64,000 nt of DNA from Comamonas terrae (GTDB taxonomy: Bacteria > Pseudomonadota > Gammaproteobacteria > Burkholderiales > Burkholderiaceae_C), in NCBI RefSeq assembly GCF_001544075.1, contig NZ_BCNT01000005.1, positions 310,001 to 374,000 of the forward strand, read 5' to 3'. Both the position numbers and the translations under genes were made by a program. How positions within the stretch are numbered: position 1 is the stretch's first letter; each line of letters opens with the position of its first letter. This document shows positions 8,471 through 16,994 of the stretch, piece by piece. A model generated the notes under the pieces. That model saw only the letters and a program-made list of their open reading frames with translations, made no database searches and was not told the origin of the DNA.

Positions 8471-9580
8471 TCAGCCGCGTAAAAACTCATCCAGCGCGCT
8501 CTGGGCAATGCGCCACTGGCTGCCGATCTGGCGCGCCTTGAGGTTGCCGGCCTGGATTTCGGCCAGCACATCGGCCTCGCTCACGCCCAGCACCTGGGCG
8601 GCCTGGGCGGGCGTCAATACCTGTATCGCAGCCGCCGCCGGTGCAGCCTGGGTTTGCGCTGCCTGTGCCGCCGCAGGCGAGAAGGGGTCTGCGGCGGCTC
8701 CAGTTGCAGGAGTGCCTGCAGAACCGCCCTGCATGCTCTTCATCATTTCCTGGGCGATGCCGAAGCCCATGGCCATGGTGGCCGGCATGGCGGCCGCGGC
8801 CGCGCCTTCGCCGCCATTGGCCATGGCCTGGCCCATCTGGTACTTGACGTAGTCGTTGAGGTTGCCGATGGCGCCCATGCTCGAGCGCTTGTCGATGGCC
8901 TGCTCCACCTCGGGTGGCACGGAGACATTTTCCAGGACGAAGCTGGTGATCTCCAGGCCGTACTTGTCGGTCATGGCCGGGTTGATCAGCTGCAGCAGCG
9001 CGTCGCCGAGCTCGCCATAGCGCTGGGCCACGTCCAGGGCCGGCACCTGGGCCTTGGCCAGGGCTTCGGAGAACACGCTGACGATGCGCGAGCGCATGGT
9101 GTCGGCGAATTCGTCGAGGCGGAAGTTCTGGTCCGTGCCGGCCACTTCCTTGAGGAACTTGGCCGGCTCCACGATGCGGAAGTCGTAGGTGCCGAAAGAG
9201 CGCAGGCGCACCACGCCGAAATCCTTGTCGCGCATCATGATGGGGTTGGACGTGCCCCATTTGTTGCCAGTGAACAGGCGCGTGTTGATGAAGTAGATGT
9301 CGCACTTGAACGGCGAGTTGAAGCCGTACTTCCAGCCCTGGATGGTGGACAGGATGGGAATGTTCTGCGTGGTCAGCGAATGCTTGCCGGGGCCGAACAG
9401 ATCGGCGAACTGGCCGGTGGAGACGAACTGCGCCTGCTGCGACTCGCGCACGATGAGCTGGGCGCCGTTCTTGATTTCCTTGTCGTCATCGGGCCAGCGG
9501 TAGGACAGCGTGTCGCGCGAATCATCGGTCCATTCGATGATTTCGATCAGTTGCTTGGTGATGATGTTCATCAGGTTCAT
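8471..9580 (-). CDS. SPFH-domain protein (YdjI/virion-core-like) with C-terminal excisionase-type HTH
   Basis: A 369-residue SPFH/band-7 protein. Residues about 25-235 form the SPFH region (NGAQLIVRESQQAQFV, FGPGKHSLTTQNIP, IMMRDKDFGVVRLRSFGTYDF, EITSFVLENVSVPPEV). It has no obvious N-terminal transmembrane helix. An Ala/Met/Gln-rich linker (about 255-320) leads to a MerR/excisionase-like helix-turn-helix (about 321-367: LTPAQAAQVLGVSEADVLAE, then GNLKARQIGSQWRI). ATG at 9580 is used because GGAG lies just upstream; an earlier Met at 9610 lacks support. SPFH proteins scaffold membrane complexes; the HTH tail is unusual here and might bind protein rather than DNA. Confidence 0.77.
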   Translation of the reverse strand: MNLMNIITKQLIEIIEWTDDSRDTLSYRWPDDDKEIKNGAQLIVRESQQAQFVSTGQFADLFGPGKHSLTTQNIPILSTIQGWKYGFNSPFKCDIYFINTRLFTGNKWGTSNPIMMRDKDFGVVRLRSFGTYDFRIVEPAKFLKEVAGTDQNFRLDEFADTMRSRIVSVFSEALAKAQVPALDVAQRYGELGDALLQLINPAMTDKYGLEITSFVLENVSVPPEVEQAIDKRSSMGAIGNLNDYVKYQMGQAMANGGEGAAAAAMPATMAMGFGIAQEMMKSMQGGSAGTPATGAAADPFSPAAAQAAQTQAAPAAAAIQVLTPAQAAQVLGVSEADVLAEIQAGNLKARQIGSQWRIAQSALDEFLRG

Positions 9581-9978
9581 GACGGGCTCCGGATGTAGAT
9601 GTCCACGCAAGGTGAATGGGGCATTCTAGGGTGCAACCATGGCGACACTTTATTGCCGTGAGCCGGCAGCGGCGCGCAATTGTAAAAAAGTGAGCTACAG
9701 GCGCTTGGCAGCTATGGGATCCGGGTATCAACAGCCCCGAAAGCCAGTGCAGCCATGCGAAAGCAGCTTCCGTTTTCATTGCAAAACGCTGAAATCCCCG
9801 CCCCAAGCGGCTTCAAGGAAAAAAACCGGGCTGTGGGGCTGCACAGACGCTGTGCGTCGGCCCAGGGGCCTCAGACTTAGAATTGCCGTTTACGCGGCTT
9901 TGCGCCGCCGATATTCCAGATATTCAAATACCGAACAACGCGACAGGCCGGTGCCTGGGCCGCGAACGTACTTTAGTC
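9581..9978. other. 398-bp intergenic region upstream of glyQ
   Basis: The region separates the SPFH gene from glyQ and must hold both promoters. It contains a degraded copy of the nested-palindrome repeat (about 9690-9778, with GGCGCTTGGCAGCTATG). A GC-rich dyad GCGGCTTTGCGCCGC lies near 9895. I saw no coding potential, no T-box and no clear -10/-35 pair. Confidence 0.5.
9690..9778. repeat. Nested-palindrome intergenic repeat, degraded copy
   Basis: GGCGCTTGGCAGCTATG matches the right arm of the better-preserved copies (AAGCGCTGGCAGCTATCA). The other arm is only weakly recognisable around AAAGCAGCTTCCGTTTT. It is listed because five further copies occur in the window. Confidence 0.45.
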
Positions 9979-10917
9979 ATGCTGACCTTCCAACAAATCA
10001 TTCTGAAACTGCAGTCCTACTGGGCCGATCAGGGCTGCGCGCTGCTCCAGCCCTACGATATGGAAGTGGGCGCCGGTACCTCGCACACCGCCACCTTTTT
10101 GCGCGCCATCGGCCCCGAGCCCTGGAAGGCCGCCTACGTGCAGCCCAGCCGCCGCCCCAAGGACGGCCGCTACGGCGAGAACCCCAACCGCCTGCAGCAC
10201 TACTACCAGTTCCAGGTGGTCCTCAAGCCAGCGCCCGACAACATCCTGGAGCTGTACCTGGGCTCGCTCGAGGCCCTGGGCTTCGACCTCAAGAAGAACG
10301 ACATCCGCTTCGTGGAAGACGACTGGGAGAACCCCACGCTGGGCGCCTGGGGCCTGGGCTGGGAAGTCTGGCTCAACGGCATGGAAGTGACCCAGTTCAC
10401 CTACTTCCAGCAGGTCGCCGGCATCGACTGCAAGCCCGCCACCGGCGAGATCACCTACGGCCTGGAGCGCCTGGCCATGTATCTGCAGGGCGTGGACAAC
10501 GTCTACAACCTGACCTGGACCGACGGCCTCTCCTACGGCGACGTCTACCACCAGAACGAGGTGGAGCAGTCCACCTACAACTTCGAGCACTCCAACGCCG
10601 ACTTCCTGTTCAGCGCCTTCGGCGCCCACGAGGAAACGGCCAACAAGCTCATCGCCGCCGAGCTGGCGCTGCCTGCCTACGAGCAAGTGCTCAAGGCCGC
10701 CCACACCTTCAACCTGCTGGATGCACGCGGCGCCATCTCGGTGACCGAGCGCGCCGCCTACATCGCCCGCATCCGCAACCTGGCCCGCGCCGTGGGCAAG
10801 AGCTACCTGGACAGCCGCGCGCGCCTGGGCTTCCCCATGGCCTCCAGGGCACATGCCGACGAAGTGCTGGCCGAACTGGCCAAGGCTGCCGAGCAGCAGG
10901 GCAAGAAGGCCGCCTGA
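9979..10917 (+). CDS. glyQ: Glycyl-tRNA synthetase alpha subunit
   Basis: Catalytic alpha subunit of the heterotetrameric bacterial glycyl-tRNA synthetase, 312 residues, near the usual 300. It opens with [20 protein letters not shown], continues with [20 protein letters not shown], and has the class II core segments [18 protein letters not shown] and [14 protein letters not shown]. The ATG at 9979 is the family start; the open frame upstream is ignored. glyS follows after 77 bases that contain a palindromic repeat. Confidence 0.98.
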   Translation: MLTFQQIILKLQSYWADQGCALLQPYDMEVGAGTSHTATFLRAIGPEPWKAAYVQPSRRPKDGRYGENPNRLQHYYQFQVVLKPAPDNILELYLGSLEALGFDLKKNDIRFVEDDWENPTLGAWGLGWEVWLNGMEVTQFTYFQQVAGIDCKPATGEITYGLERLAMYLQGVDNVYNLTWTDGLSYGDVYHQNEVEQSTYNFEHSNADFLFSAFGAHEETANKLIAAELALPAYEQVLKAAHTFNLLDARGAISVTERAAYIARIRNLARAVGKSYLDSRARLGFPMASRAHADEVLAELAKAAEQQGKKAA

Positions 10918-10944
10918 AATCCGCCAAACAACCGATCTACAGTC

Positions 10945-10993
10945 ATTTCAGCTGCTGGCCCCGTCACTCAAGCGCTGGCAGCTATCAAAATAT
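10945..10993. repeat. Nested-palindrome intergenic repeat in the glyQ-glyS gap
   Basis: The right arm AAGCGCTGGCAGCTATCAAA faces a left arm ATTTCAGCTGCTGGC, giving an imperfect hairpin just upstream of the glyS ATG. Sequence and architecture match the copies at 30666 and 43872. Confidence 0.65.
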
Positions 10994-10994
10994 C

Positions 10995-13109
10995 ATGAAC
11001 GCATCGAATCTCCTGGTTGAACTGTTTGTCGAAGAGCTGCCGCCCAAGGCGCTGCAAAAGCTGGGCGACGCCTTTGCCAGCGTGCTGTTTGATCAGCTCA
11101 AGGCCCAGGGCCTGCTGGCTTCCAGCGAAGCGCGCCTGACGGCCTATGCCTCGCCGCGCCGCCTGGCCGCCCACATCACCGAAGTGCTGCCGCAGGGTCA
11201 GGACAAGGCCGTTTCGCAAAAACTCATGCCCGTTTCCGTGGGCCTGGACGCCGAAGGCAAGCCCACGCCCGCGCTGCTCAAGAAGCTGGCCGCCATCGGC
11301 GCCGACGAATCGGCCGTGGCCCAGCTCAAGCGCCAGGGCGAGGGCAAGGCCGAAGCCCTGTTCTATGAATCCACCGTCAAGGGCGTGCAACTGACCGACG
11401 GCGTGCAGAAGGCGCTGGACGAAGCCATTGCCAGGCTGCCCATTCCCAAGGTCATGCGCTACCAGCTGGCCGACGGCTGGACCAGCGTCAACTTCGTGCG
11501 CCCCGCACACGGCCTCGTGGTGCTGCACGGCACCCAGGTACTGATCGGCGTCAAGGCCCTGGGCCTGACGGCCGGCCCCGCCACGCACGGCCACCGTTTC
11601 GAAGCCGCCGTCGACCCCGTGGTCATCCGCGATGCCGACAGCTATGCCGAGCAGCTGCGCGAAGAGGGCGCCGTGATCGCCAGCTTCACCGAGCGCCGTG
11701 CCGAGATCGCGCGCCAGTTGCAGGCCGCAGCCGAACGCGTGGGTGGTGGCGTTCGTGCCATCGAGGACGAAGCGCTGCTGGACGAGGTGACGGCCCTGGT
11801 CGAGCGCCCCAACGTGCTGGTCTGCGAATTCGAGAAGGAGTTCCTGGACGTGCCGCAGGAATGCCTGATCCTGACCATGAAGGCCAACCAGAAGTACTTC
11901 CCGCTGCTGGACGCCAACGGCAAGCTCACCAACCGGTTTCTGGTGGTCAGCAACATCCAGCCGCAGGACGCCTCGGCCGTGATCGGCGGTAACGAGCGCG
12001 TGGTGCGCCCGCGCCTGGCCGACGCCAAGTTCTTCTTCGACCAGGACCGCAAGAAGACCCTGGCCAGCCGCGTGGAGCTGCTGGACAAGGTGGTCTACCA
12101 CAACAAGCTCGGCACCCAGGGCGAGCGCGTGCAGCGTGTGCGAGCCATTGCCAAGACGATTGCCCAACAGCTGGGCAATCCGGAGCTGGGCCGCCTGGCC
12201 GACCAGGCCGCCATGCTGGCCAAGACCGACCTCGTGACCGACATGGTGGGCGAGTTCCCCGAGCTGCAAGGCATCATGGGCCGCTACTACGCCCTGAACG
12301 ACCAGCTCGCCACGGCCGTGGCCGACGCCATCGAAGACCACTACAAGCCCCGCTTTGCCGGCGACGAACTGCCGCGCGGCGACGTGGGCGTGATCGTGGC
12401 CCTGGCCGACAAGCTGGAAACCCTGGTCGGCATGTTCGGCATCGGCAACCTGCCCACCGGCGATCGCGACCCCTTCGCGCTGCGCCGCCATGCGCTGGGC
12501 GTGATCCGCATGCTGGTTGAAAAGGATTTGCCGCTGGACCTGGAAACCCTGCTGGTCAGCACGCTGCCGGCCTTCGGCGACAAGATCCAGGACGCCACGC
12601 CGCAGCTGGTCGAATTCATCTACGACCGACTGGCCAACATGTTCCGCGAACAAGGCTACAGCGCCCAGGAAGTGGAGGCTGTGCTGGCCCTGCAGCCCCA
12701 GCGCCTGTCCGACGTGCAAAAACGCCTGGAAGCCGTGCGCGCCTTCGCCGCGCTACCCGAGGCGCCGGCCCTGGCCGCGGCCAACAAGCGCGTGGGCAAT
12801 ATCCTCAAGAAGGCCGAAGCCGCCGTGAGCGCGCAGGTCAACCCAGCGCTGCTGGCCGAGCAGGCCGAAAAAGACCTCTATACCGCCTTGCAGGCCGTGG
12901 CGCCCAAGGCGCAGCAACAATTTGCAGCAGGTGATTACACCGCCAGCCTGCAAACCCTGGCCGCATTGCGCGTTCCTGTCGATACCTTTTTCGAACAGGT
13001 GATGGTAAATGCTGAAGAGCCTGCACTGAAGGCCAATCGTTTGAACTTGCTCGCGACTCTATATTCTTCTATGAATAATGTCGCTAATCTGGCTATATTG
13101 GTTGGGTGA
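10995..13109 (+). CDS. glyS: Glycyl-tRNA synthetase beta subunit
   Basis: The 704-residue beta subunit, which carries the tRNA-binding and anticodon-binding parts. It opens with NLLVELFVEELPPKALQKLG, contains PLLDANGKLTNRFLVVSNI, the HD-like segment and a C-terminal DALR-type region ending FFEQVMVNAEEPALKANRLN. The last about 20 codons (ending LYSSMNNVANLAILVG) use AT-rich codons unlike the rest of the gene, so the composition break of the polysaccharide cluster begins inside this gene. The length is normal for the family, so the protein should be functional. Confidence 0.97.
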   Translation: MNASNLLVELFVEELPPKALQKLGDAFASVLFDQLKAQGLLASSEARLTAYASPRRLAAHITEVLPQGQDKAVSQKLMPVSVGLDAEGKPTPALLKKLAAIGADESAVAQLKRQGEGKAEALFYESTVKGVQLTDGVQKALDEAIARLPIPKVMRYQLADGWTSVNFVRPAHGLVVLHGTQVLIGVKALGLTAGPATHGHRFEAAVDPVVIRDADSYAEQLREEGAVIASFTERRAEIARQLQAAAERVGGGVRAIEDEALLDEVTALVERPNVLVCEFEKEFLDVPQECLILTMKANQKYFPLLDANGKLTNRFLVVSNIQPQDASAVIGGNERVVRPRLADAKFFFDQDRKKTLASRVELLDKVVYHNKLGTQGERVQRVRAIAKTIAQQLGNPELGRLADQAAMLAKTDLVTDMVGEFPELQGIMGRYYALNDQLATAVADAIEDHYKPRFAGDELPRGDVGVIVALADKLETLVGMFGIGNLPTGDRDPFALRRHALGVIRMLVEKDLPLDLETLLVSTLPAFGDKIQDATPQLVEFIYDRLANMFREQGYSAQEVEAVLALQPQRLSDVQKRLEAVRAFAALPEAPALAAANKRVGNILKKAEAAVSAQVNPALLAEQAEKDLYTALQAVAPKAQQQFAAGDYTASLQTLAALRVPVDTFFEQVMVNAEEPALKANRLNLLATLYSSMNNVANLAILVG

Positions 13110-13452
13110 GTATTTAATTAAATCGGCGTTATTGCTGATGAATATTGATTTTAATGAATTTCACTGTCGCTATTATTAGGTTATGTATACTTCTCTTTGA
13201 TCGTGTAATTTATAAAATAAATTCAATTATTATTATTTTAAGATGATAATATGTGCCATAGTCAGGCTAATTTTAAAAAAGCTATGCATCTTTTGAGTAT
13301 AAGCCAGCGCATAAATTAAGTCAAGGGATGTCATTAGCTATTTTTGTACATGAGGTATCTTTCTATGATAATTTATGAATTAATGTAATGGATTTGCGTT
13401 TATCTAAAAGATAAATTGATTAAATGCATTTAAATATAACTTGACAAAATAG
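13110..13452. other. AT-rich intergenic region before the polysaccharide cluster
   Basis: A 343-bp strongly AT-rich region between glyS and the flippase gene. It must contain the main promoter of the cluster, but so many A/T runs occur that no -10/-35 pair stands out. No coding frame, hairpin terminator or JUMPstart-like element was recognised. Confidence 0.5.
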
Positions 13453-14898
13453 ATGCTAATTCGTCATATCGCATCATATTTTATTGCCCGGGGAATTCCA
13501 GGTATTATAAATTTTATCGCACTTGCGATTTATACGCGAATTCTGTCATCGGATGAGTTTGGCCGTTATTCAACAGTGATGGCTTGTATAGGAGTTTTTC
13601 ATGTTCTGATTTTCCAGTGGTTGATTTTGGTCTGCGCAAGATTTTTGCCTAAATATCCAAATAGTCCTAAGAAAATTCTAGAACCTGTGCTTGCAATTTT
13701 TTTGCTCCTGACTGGTATTATTATTTCATTGTCATTAATTGGAATGACTGTCGGAAAATTCAGGCAGTGGCATATGCTGATTCCGATTGCGGTTGTTTTG
13801 ACTATTGTGCAAGCATGGCATGAGCTTAATTTACAACAAGCAACGACATTGCTCGATCCTAGGAGATATGGTGCTTTAAGCGGTATCAAGTCAATACTAG
13901 CTTTGACCTCTGGTGCATTGCTCGCATACTATGGATTTGCAGAAAATGCACCATTGATCGGTCTGATCATTGGGTCGGCAACTTCTTGGATGTTGGTTGG
14001 ACGCAGTGCATGGGCTGGCGTGTTACCTCGAAGACCAACTTCTCCGCAGTGGACTGAGTTTGGCAGTTACGGACTTCCATTGGCAATTACATTTTCATTG
14101 ATATGGATTACCTCAAGTTCTGATCGGTTAATGATCACCTATTTTCTTGGTGAAGCTCAGACTGGACTCTATTCTGTTGGATATGATCTTGCCCAAAATA
14201 GCTTAGGATTATTGCTAATAATTATTAATACCGCCGCCACACCTTTGGTAATAAAAGTTTTTGAAAGCAGAGGTGTTCAGGCTGCAAGCTTGCAGATGCG
14301 TCAAAATGGTGAATTAATATTTGCTATGGCATTTTCCGGTGCGGCTGGTTTGATTGCGATTGCTCCAGGCATGATTGGAATATTTGCAGGTGAAAAATTT
14401 AGAGAAGGTGCATTGCCTGTATTTATATGGATTGCACTTTCAGCAGCAGTGGTTGGAATTAAATCGTATTATTTCGATATAGTCTTTCATTTGACAAAAA
14501 AGACAAAATGGCTGCTGATTACCAATGGTATAGCGGCTATTTTTAATGTGGGAATAAATTATTATATTATTCCGATCTACGGGATCGTGGGGGCTGCCTG
14601 GGCATCTGGTATCTCCTATCTAATTGCGACAGTCGGTAGCGCTGTTGTTGGTATGAGGTATTTCCCAATGCCTAAAGTTATTTCCCTTGTTGGTATTGGA
14701 TTGGTACCGGCTACAGCCACATATTTTTCAGCTTCTTTATGCATGAGCATAAATATTCCTATGATATACAGAATGTCTATTTCTATATTAATGGGAGGAT
14801 TTGTTGTAATGTTGATATTCTTTCTTCTGAATATCGCCAACTCAAGATATTTGTTAATGGGGGCTCTTGAGAAGAAGAATGGAAATGGTGGATTTTAG
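13453..14898 (+). CDS. wzx: Polysaccharide flippase, Wzx-like
   Basis: A 481-residue integral membrane protein with about 12-14 hydrophobic segments, beginning with RGIPGIINFIALAIYTRIL and SSDEFGRYSTVMA, the family entry of MATE-like oligosaccharide flippases (polysaccharide synthase / O-antigen exporter). It would move the lipid-linked repeat unit across the inner membrane. Codon use is strongly AT-rich, unlike glyS or argB, pointing to horizontal acquisition. The next glycosyltransferase gene overlaps its end. The gene symbol is by function; Wzx proteins diverge too much for a closer call. Confidence 0.85.
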   Translation: MLIRHIASYFIARGIPGIINFIALAIYTRILSSDEFGRYSTVMACIGVFHVLIFQWLILVCARFLPKYPNSPKKILEPVLAIFLLLTGIIISLSLIGMTVGKFRQWHMLIPIAVVLTIVQAWHELNLQQATTLLDPRRYGALSGIKSILALTSGALLAYYGFAENAPLIGLIIGSATSWMLVGRSAWAGVLPRRPTSPQWTEFGSYGLPLAITFSLIWITSSSDRLMITYFLGEAQTGLYSVGYDLAQNSLGLLLIIINTAATPLVIKVFESRGVQAASLQMRQNGELIFAMAFSGAAGLIAIAPGMIGIFAGEKFREGALPVFIWIALSAAVVGIKSYYFDIVFHLTKKTKWLLITNGIAAIFNVGINYYIIPIYGIVGAAWASGISYLIATVGSAVVGMRYFPMPKVISLVGIGLVPATATYFSASLCMSINIPMIYRMSISILMGGFVVMLIFFLLNIANSRYLLMGALEKKNGNGGF

Positions 14899-16009
14899 AT
14901 TTATGGAAAATAAGCGTATTGCGGTATTCCTGCCTTCGGTCAAGGGCGGAGGGGCCGAGCGGGTTATGGTGATCCTTGCAAACGAGTTCGCCAATAGAGG
15001 TTTTACAGTCGATCTGGTATTAGCTCAAGCTATTGGCGAATATATTACCGAGGTATCGAGTCGAGTCAGAATTATTGATTTGAAGGCTGCAAGTGTAGCT
15101 GGATCTTTATTTCCACTTGTTCAATACATAAATAAGAGCAATCCCGATGTTATGCTATCTGCTCTTGATTATGTGAATGTTATTGCGATTTTTGCAAAGC
15201 TTATAGCTCGACATCGTGTGCGCTTAGTAATTAGTGAAAGATCAAATTTATCTATAAACAGTAAATTCTCCAAGGGATTACGCGCGCGCTTGGTTTTTCC
15301 GTTGGTGAAATTGACCTATAAATATGCAGATGCCATCATTGCTGTTTCGAGAGGGGTTGCGGATGATTTGCTGAGACATATAAATTTAAAAAATAATAGA
15401 TTATTTGTTGTTTACAATCCGGTCGTTACAGATTCCATTTTTCAGCTTGCAGAAGCACCTGTTGCACATAAATGGCTAGCGGATAAAAAAAACTCAGTAA
15501 TATTAGCAGCAGGTCGTCTAAATTCTGCCAAAGATTTTTTAAATCTGATTAAGGCATTTTCTTATGTTCGTTCTCAAAGAGATTGTAAGCTGTTAATTTT
15601 AGGAGAGGGGGAGCAGCGAAAAGATTTGGAAAAACTCGTTATGGATCTTGGATTGGAAGGTGATGTAGATCTTCCTGGTTTTGTTGAAAACCCCTACTCA
15701 TATATGAGAAAGTCTGATTTGTTTGTTCTTTCTTCTATATATGAAGGCTTGCCAAATGTACTTATTCAGGCGCTGGCTTGTGGAATTCCTGTCGTTAGTA
15801 CTAACTGTCCTAGTGGTCCGGATGAGATTTTGGAGCATGGCCGATGGGGACGTCTTGTCCCTCTCGGAAGTTCCGAGAAACTAGCAGAAGCAATGATGCT
15901 GACACTTGATACTCCTTCTGAAGAACTTCCTAAGGGAGCGATCCGCGCAATGGATTTCAATTATAAGAATGCTACAGACAATTATCTACGTGTAATGTTG
16001 GATTTGTAG
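14879..16009 (+). CDS. Glycosyltransferase, family GT4
   Basis: A 376-residue GT-B enzyme. The N-terminal motif FLPSVKGGGAERVMVILANE is typical of GT4 (the glycine loop before the first helix). The C-terminal donor domain has LILGEGEQRKDLEKLV, LPGFVENPYSYMRKSDLFVL and the E-x7-E region SSIYEGLPNVLIQALACGIP. It adds one sugar to the repeat unit on the cytoplasmic membrane face; donor and linkage cannot be read. The start is uncertain: ATG 14879, 14885 or 14903 are all possible, and 14903 gives the most compact N-terminus. It overlaps the wzx end and shares its AT-rich composition. Confidence 0.85.
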   Translation: MEMVDFRFMENKRIAVFLPSVKGGGAERVMVILANEFANRGFTVDLVLAQAIGEYITEVSSRVRIIDLKAASVAGSLFPLVQYINKSNPDVMLSALDYVNVIAIFAKLIARHRVRLVISERSNLSINSKFSKGLRARLVFPLVKLTYKYADAIIAVSRGVADDLLRHINLKNNRLFVVYNPVVTDSIFQLAEAPVAHKWLADKKNSVILAAGRLNSAKDFLNLIKAFSYVRSQRDCKLLILGEGEQRKDLEKLVMDLGLEGDVDLPGFVENPYSYMRKSDLFVLSSIYEGLPNVLIQALACGIPVVSTNCPSGPDEILEHGRWGRLVPLGSSEKLAEAMMLTLDTPSEELPKGAIRAMDFNYKNATDNYLRVMLDL

Positions 16010-16016
16010 TGTATAT

Positions 16017-16994
16017 ATGAAATTAAGTAAGTTTATATTTTTATTTTCATTTGCCTTTATTTTTTCAATAATACCGTGGGAGGCGCTATACGCTATCTCC
16101 AATGGTGATGGGTTTGTTGATAAAAAAATTTATCTAGATCCTTTTTTATACGAGGATAATTTATCAAGAATAAACGATGTTGTTGGATTTTTTGGTTATA
16201 TCTCCGGGGAGTTTCTTTGGTATTTTATTATTGATTTCTTGGTGAATAAAGTTGGTATATCTTTGGATGTGGTTTTTATTTCAATATCGTTTCTGACGAT
16301 TTATGTTTTTGCGTGTTTAATCTCTCGCTGGGGTGAAATTTATCATGTTATCTTTCTTTTTAATCCGTTAGTAGTCGATTTTGCTTTTTCTCAGTATCGA
16401 ATGGCTTTAGCGATGTCTTTGCTGGGAGGAGCATATATTCTCTTTGAGAAATATAAAAAAACCTCTTTTATATTATTATTGTTGACAGTATTCATCCATA
16501 CTGGATCATTTATATTCATATTTATATATGTATTTGTGCTATATTTGAAGAAGGCTAACTTCAAGCGTAATTTAAATGCTACTTGGATATATATTTTTTC
16601 ATTTGCTTTTGGTGTAATTATTTCTATTTTGATTGGGCCTCTTCGGGATTTTATTCTTTCGATAATAGGGGATAGAAGAGCGGAGTATTCAGATATGTCG
16701 AGTACTATTAAATATTCGCTTTTTTGGATATTCCTTTTGATTCCATTCTATTTTAATAAATTAAATTTGTTAAAATATGATTATTCTATATATGCTTTAA
16801 TTACAATATCAATTGTTGCCTTTAATGTTTTGCATGGGGGGTATTCAATGAGATTTTTGTCCGCTGCGTTTCCTTCCATTGTCGCGTCTATTGCTGCTTT
16901 TAAAGGTCGTTTGAGAATTTTTATTTTCTCTATGTTCTTTCTGTATGCAGTTCTTCAGTGGTTGTATTGGTTGCAAATTATGGGGGGGGTATGA
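16017..16994 (+). CDS. wzy: Polysaccharide polymerase, EpsG/Wzy-like
   Basis: A 325-residue hydrophobic protein with about nine or ten membrane segments. The motif VDFAFSQYRMALAMSLL (about residues 120-137) matches the conserved F-x-x-x-R-x-x-LA pattern of the EpsG family of Wzy-type polymerases. Its place between two glycosyltransferase genes and after a flippase supports the polymerase role, joining repeat units at the periplasmic face. It is the most AT-rich gene in the window. The stop overlaps the next ATG (ATGA). Confidence 0.75.
   Translation: MKLSKFIFLFSFAFIFSIIPWEALYAISNGDGFVDKKIYLDPFLYEDNLSRINDVVGFFGYISGEFLWYFIIDFLVNKVGISLDVVFISISFLTIYVFACLISRWGEIYHVIFLFNPLVVDFAFSQYRMALAMSLLGGAYILFEKYKKTSFILLLLTVFIHTGSFIFIFIYVFVLYLKKANFKRNLNATWIYIFSFAFGVIISILIGPLRDFILSIIGDRRAEYSDMSSTIKYSLFWIFLLIPFYFNKLNLLKYDYSIYALITISIVAFNVLHGGYSMRFLSAAFPSIVASIAAFKGRLRIFIFSMFFLYAVLQWLYWLQIMGGV

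Noticed and set aside
9639..10994. Open frame joined to the 5' end of glyS, covering glyQ in another frame.
   Set aside because: glyQ is unmistakable in its own frame and glyS starts at 10995.
10918..10994. T-box or other riboswitch between glyQ and glyS.
   Set aside because: The only structure is a copy of the interspersed palindrome; T-box elements are not expected in betaproteobacteria and no T-box sequence is present.
13441..13469. TTGACA near the wzx start followed after 17 bases by TCATAT, as a promoter.
   Set aside because: The -10 match is poor and transcription would start inside the first codons of the flippase, cutting off a needed membrane segment.
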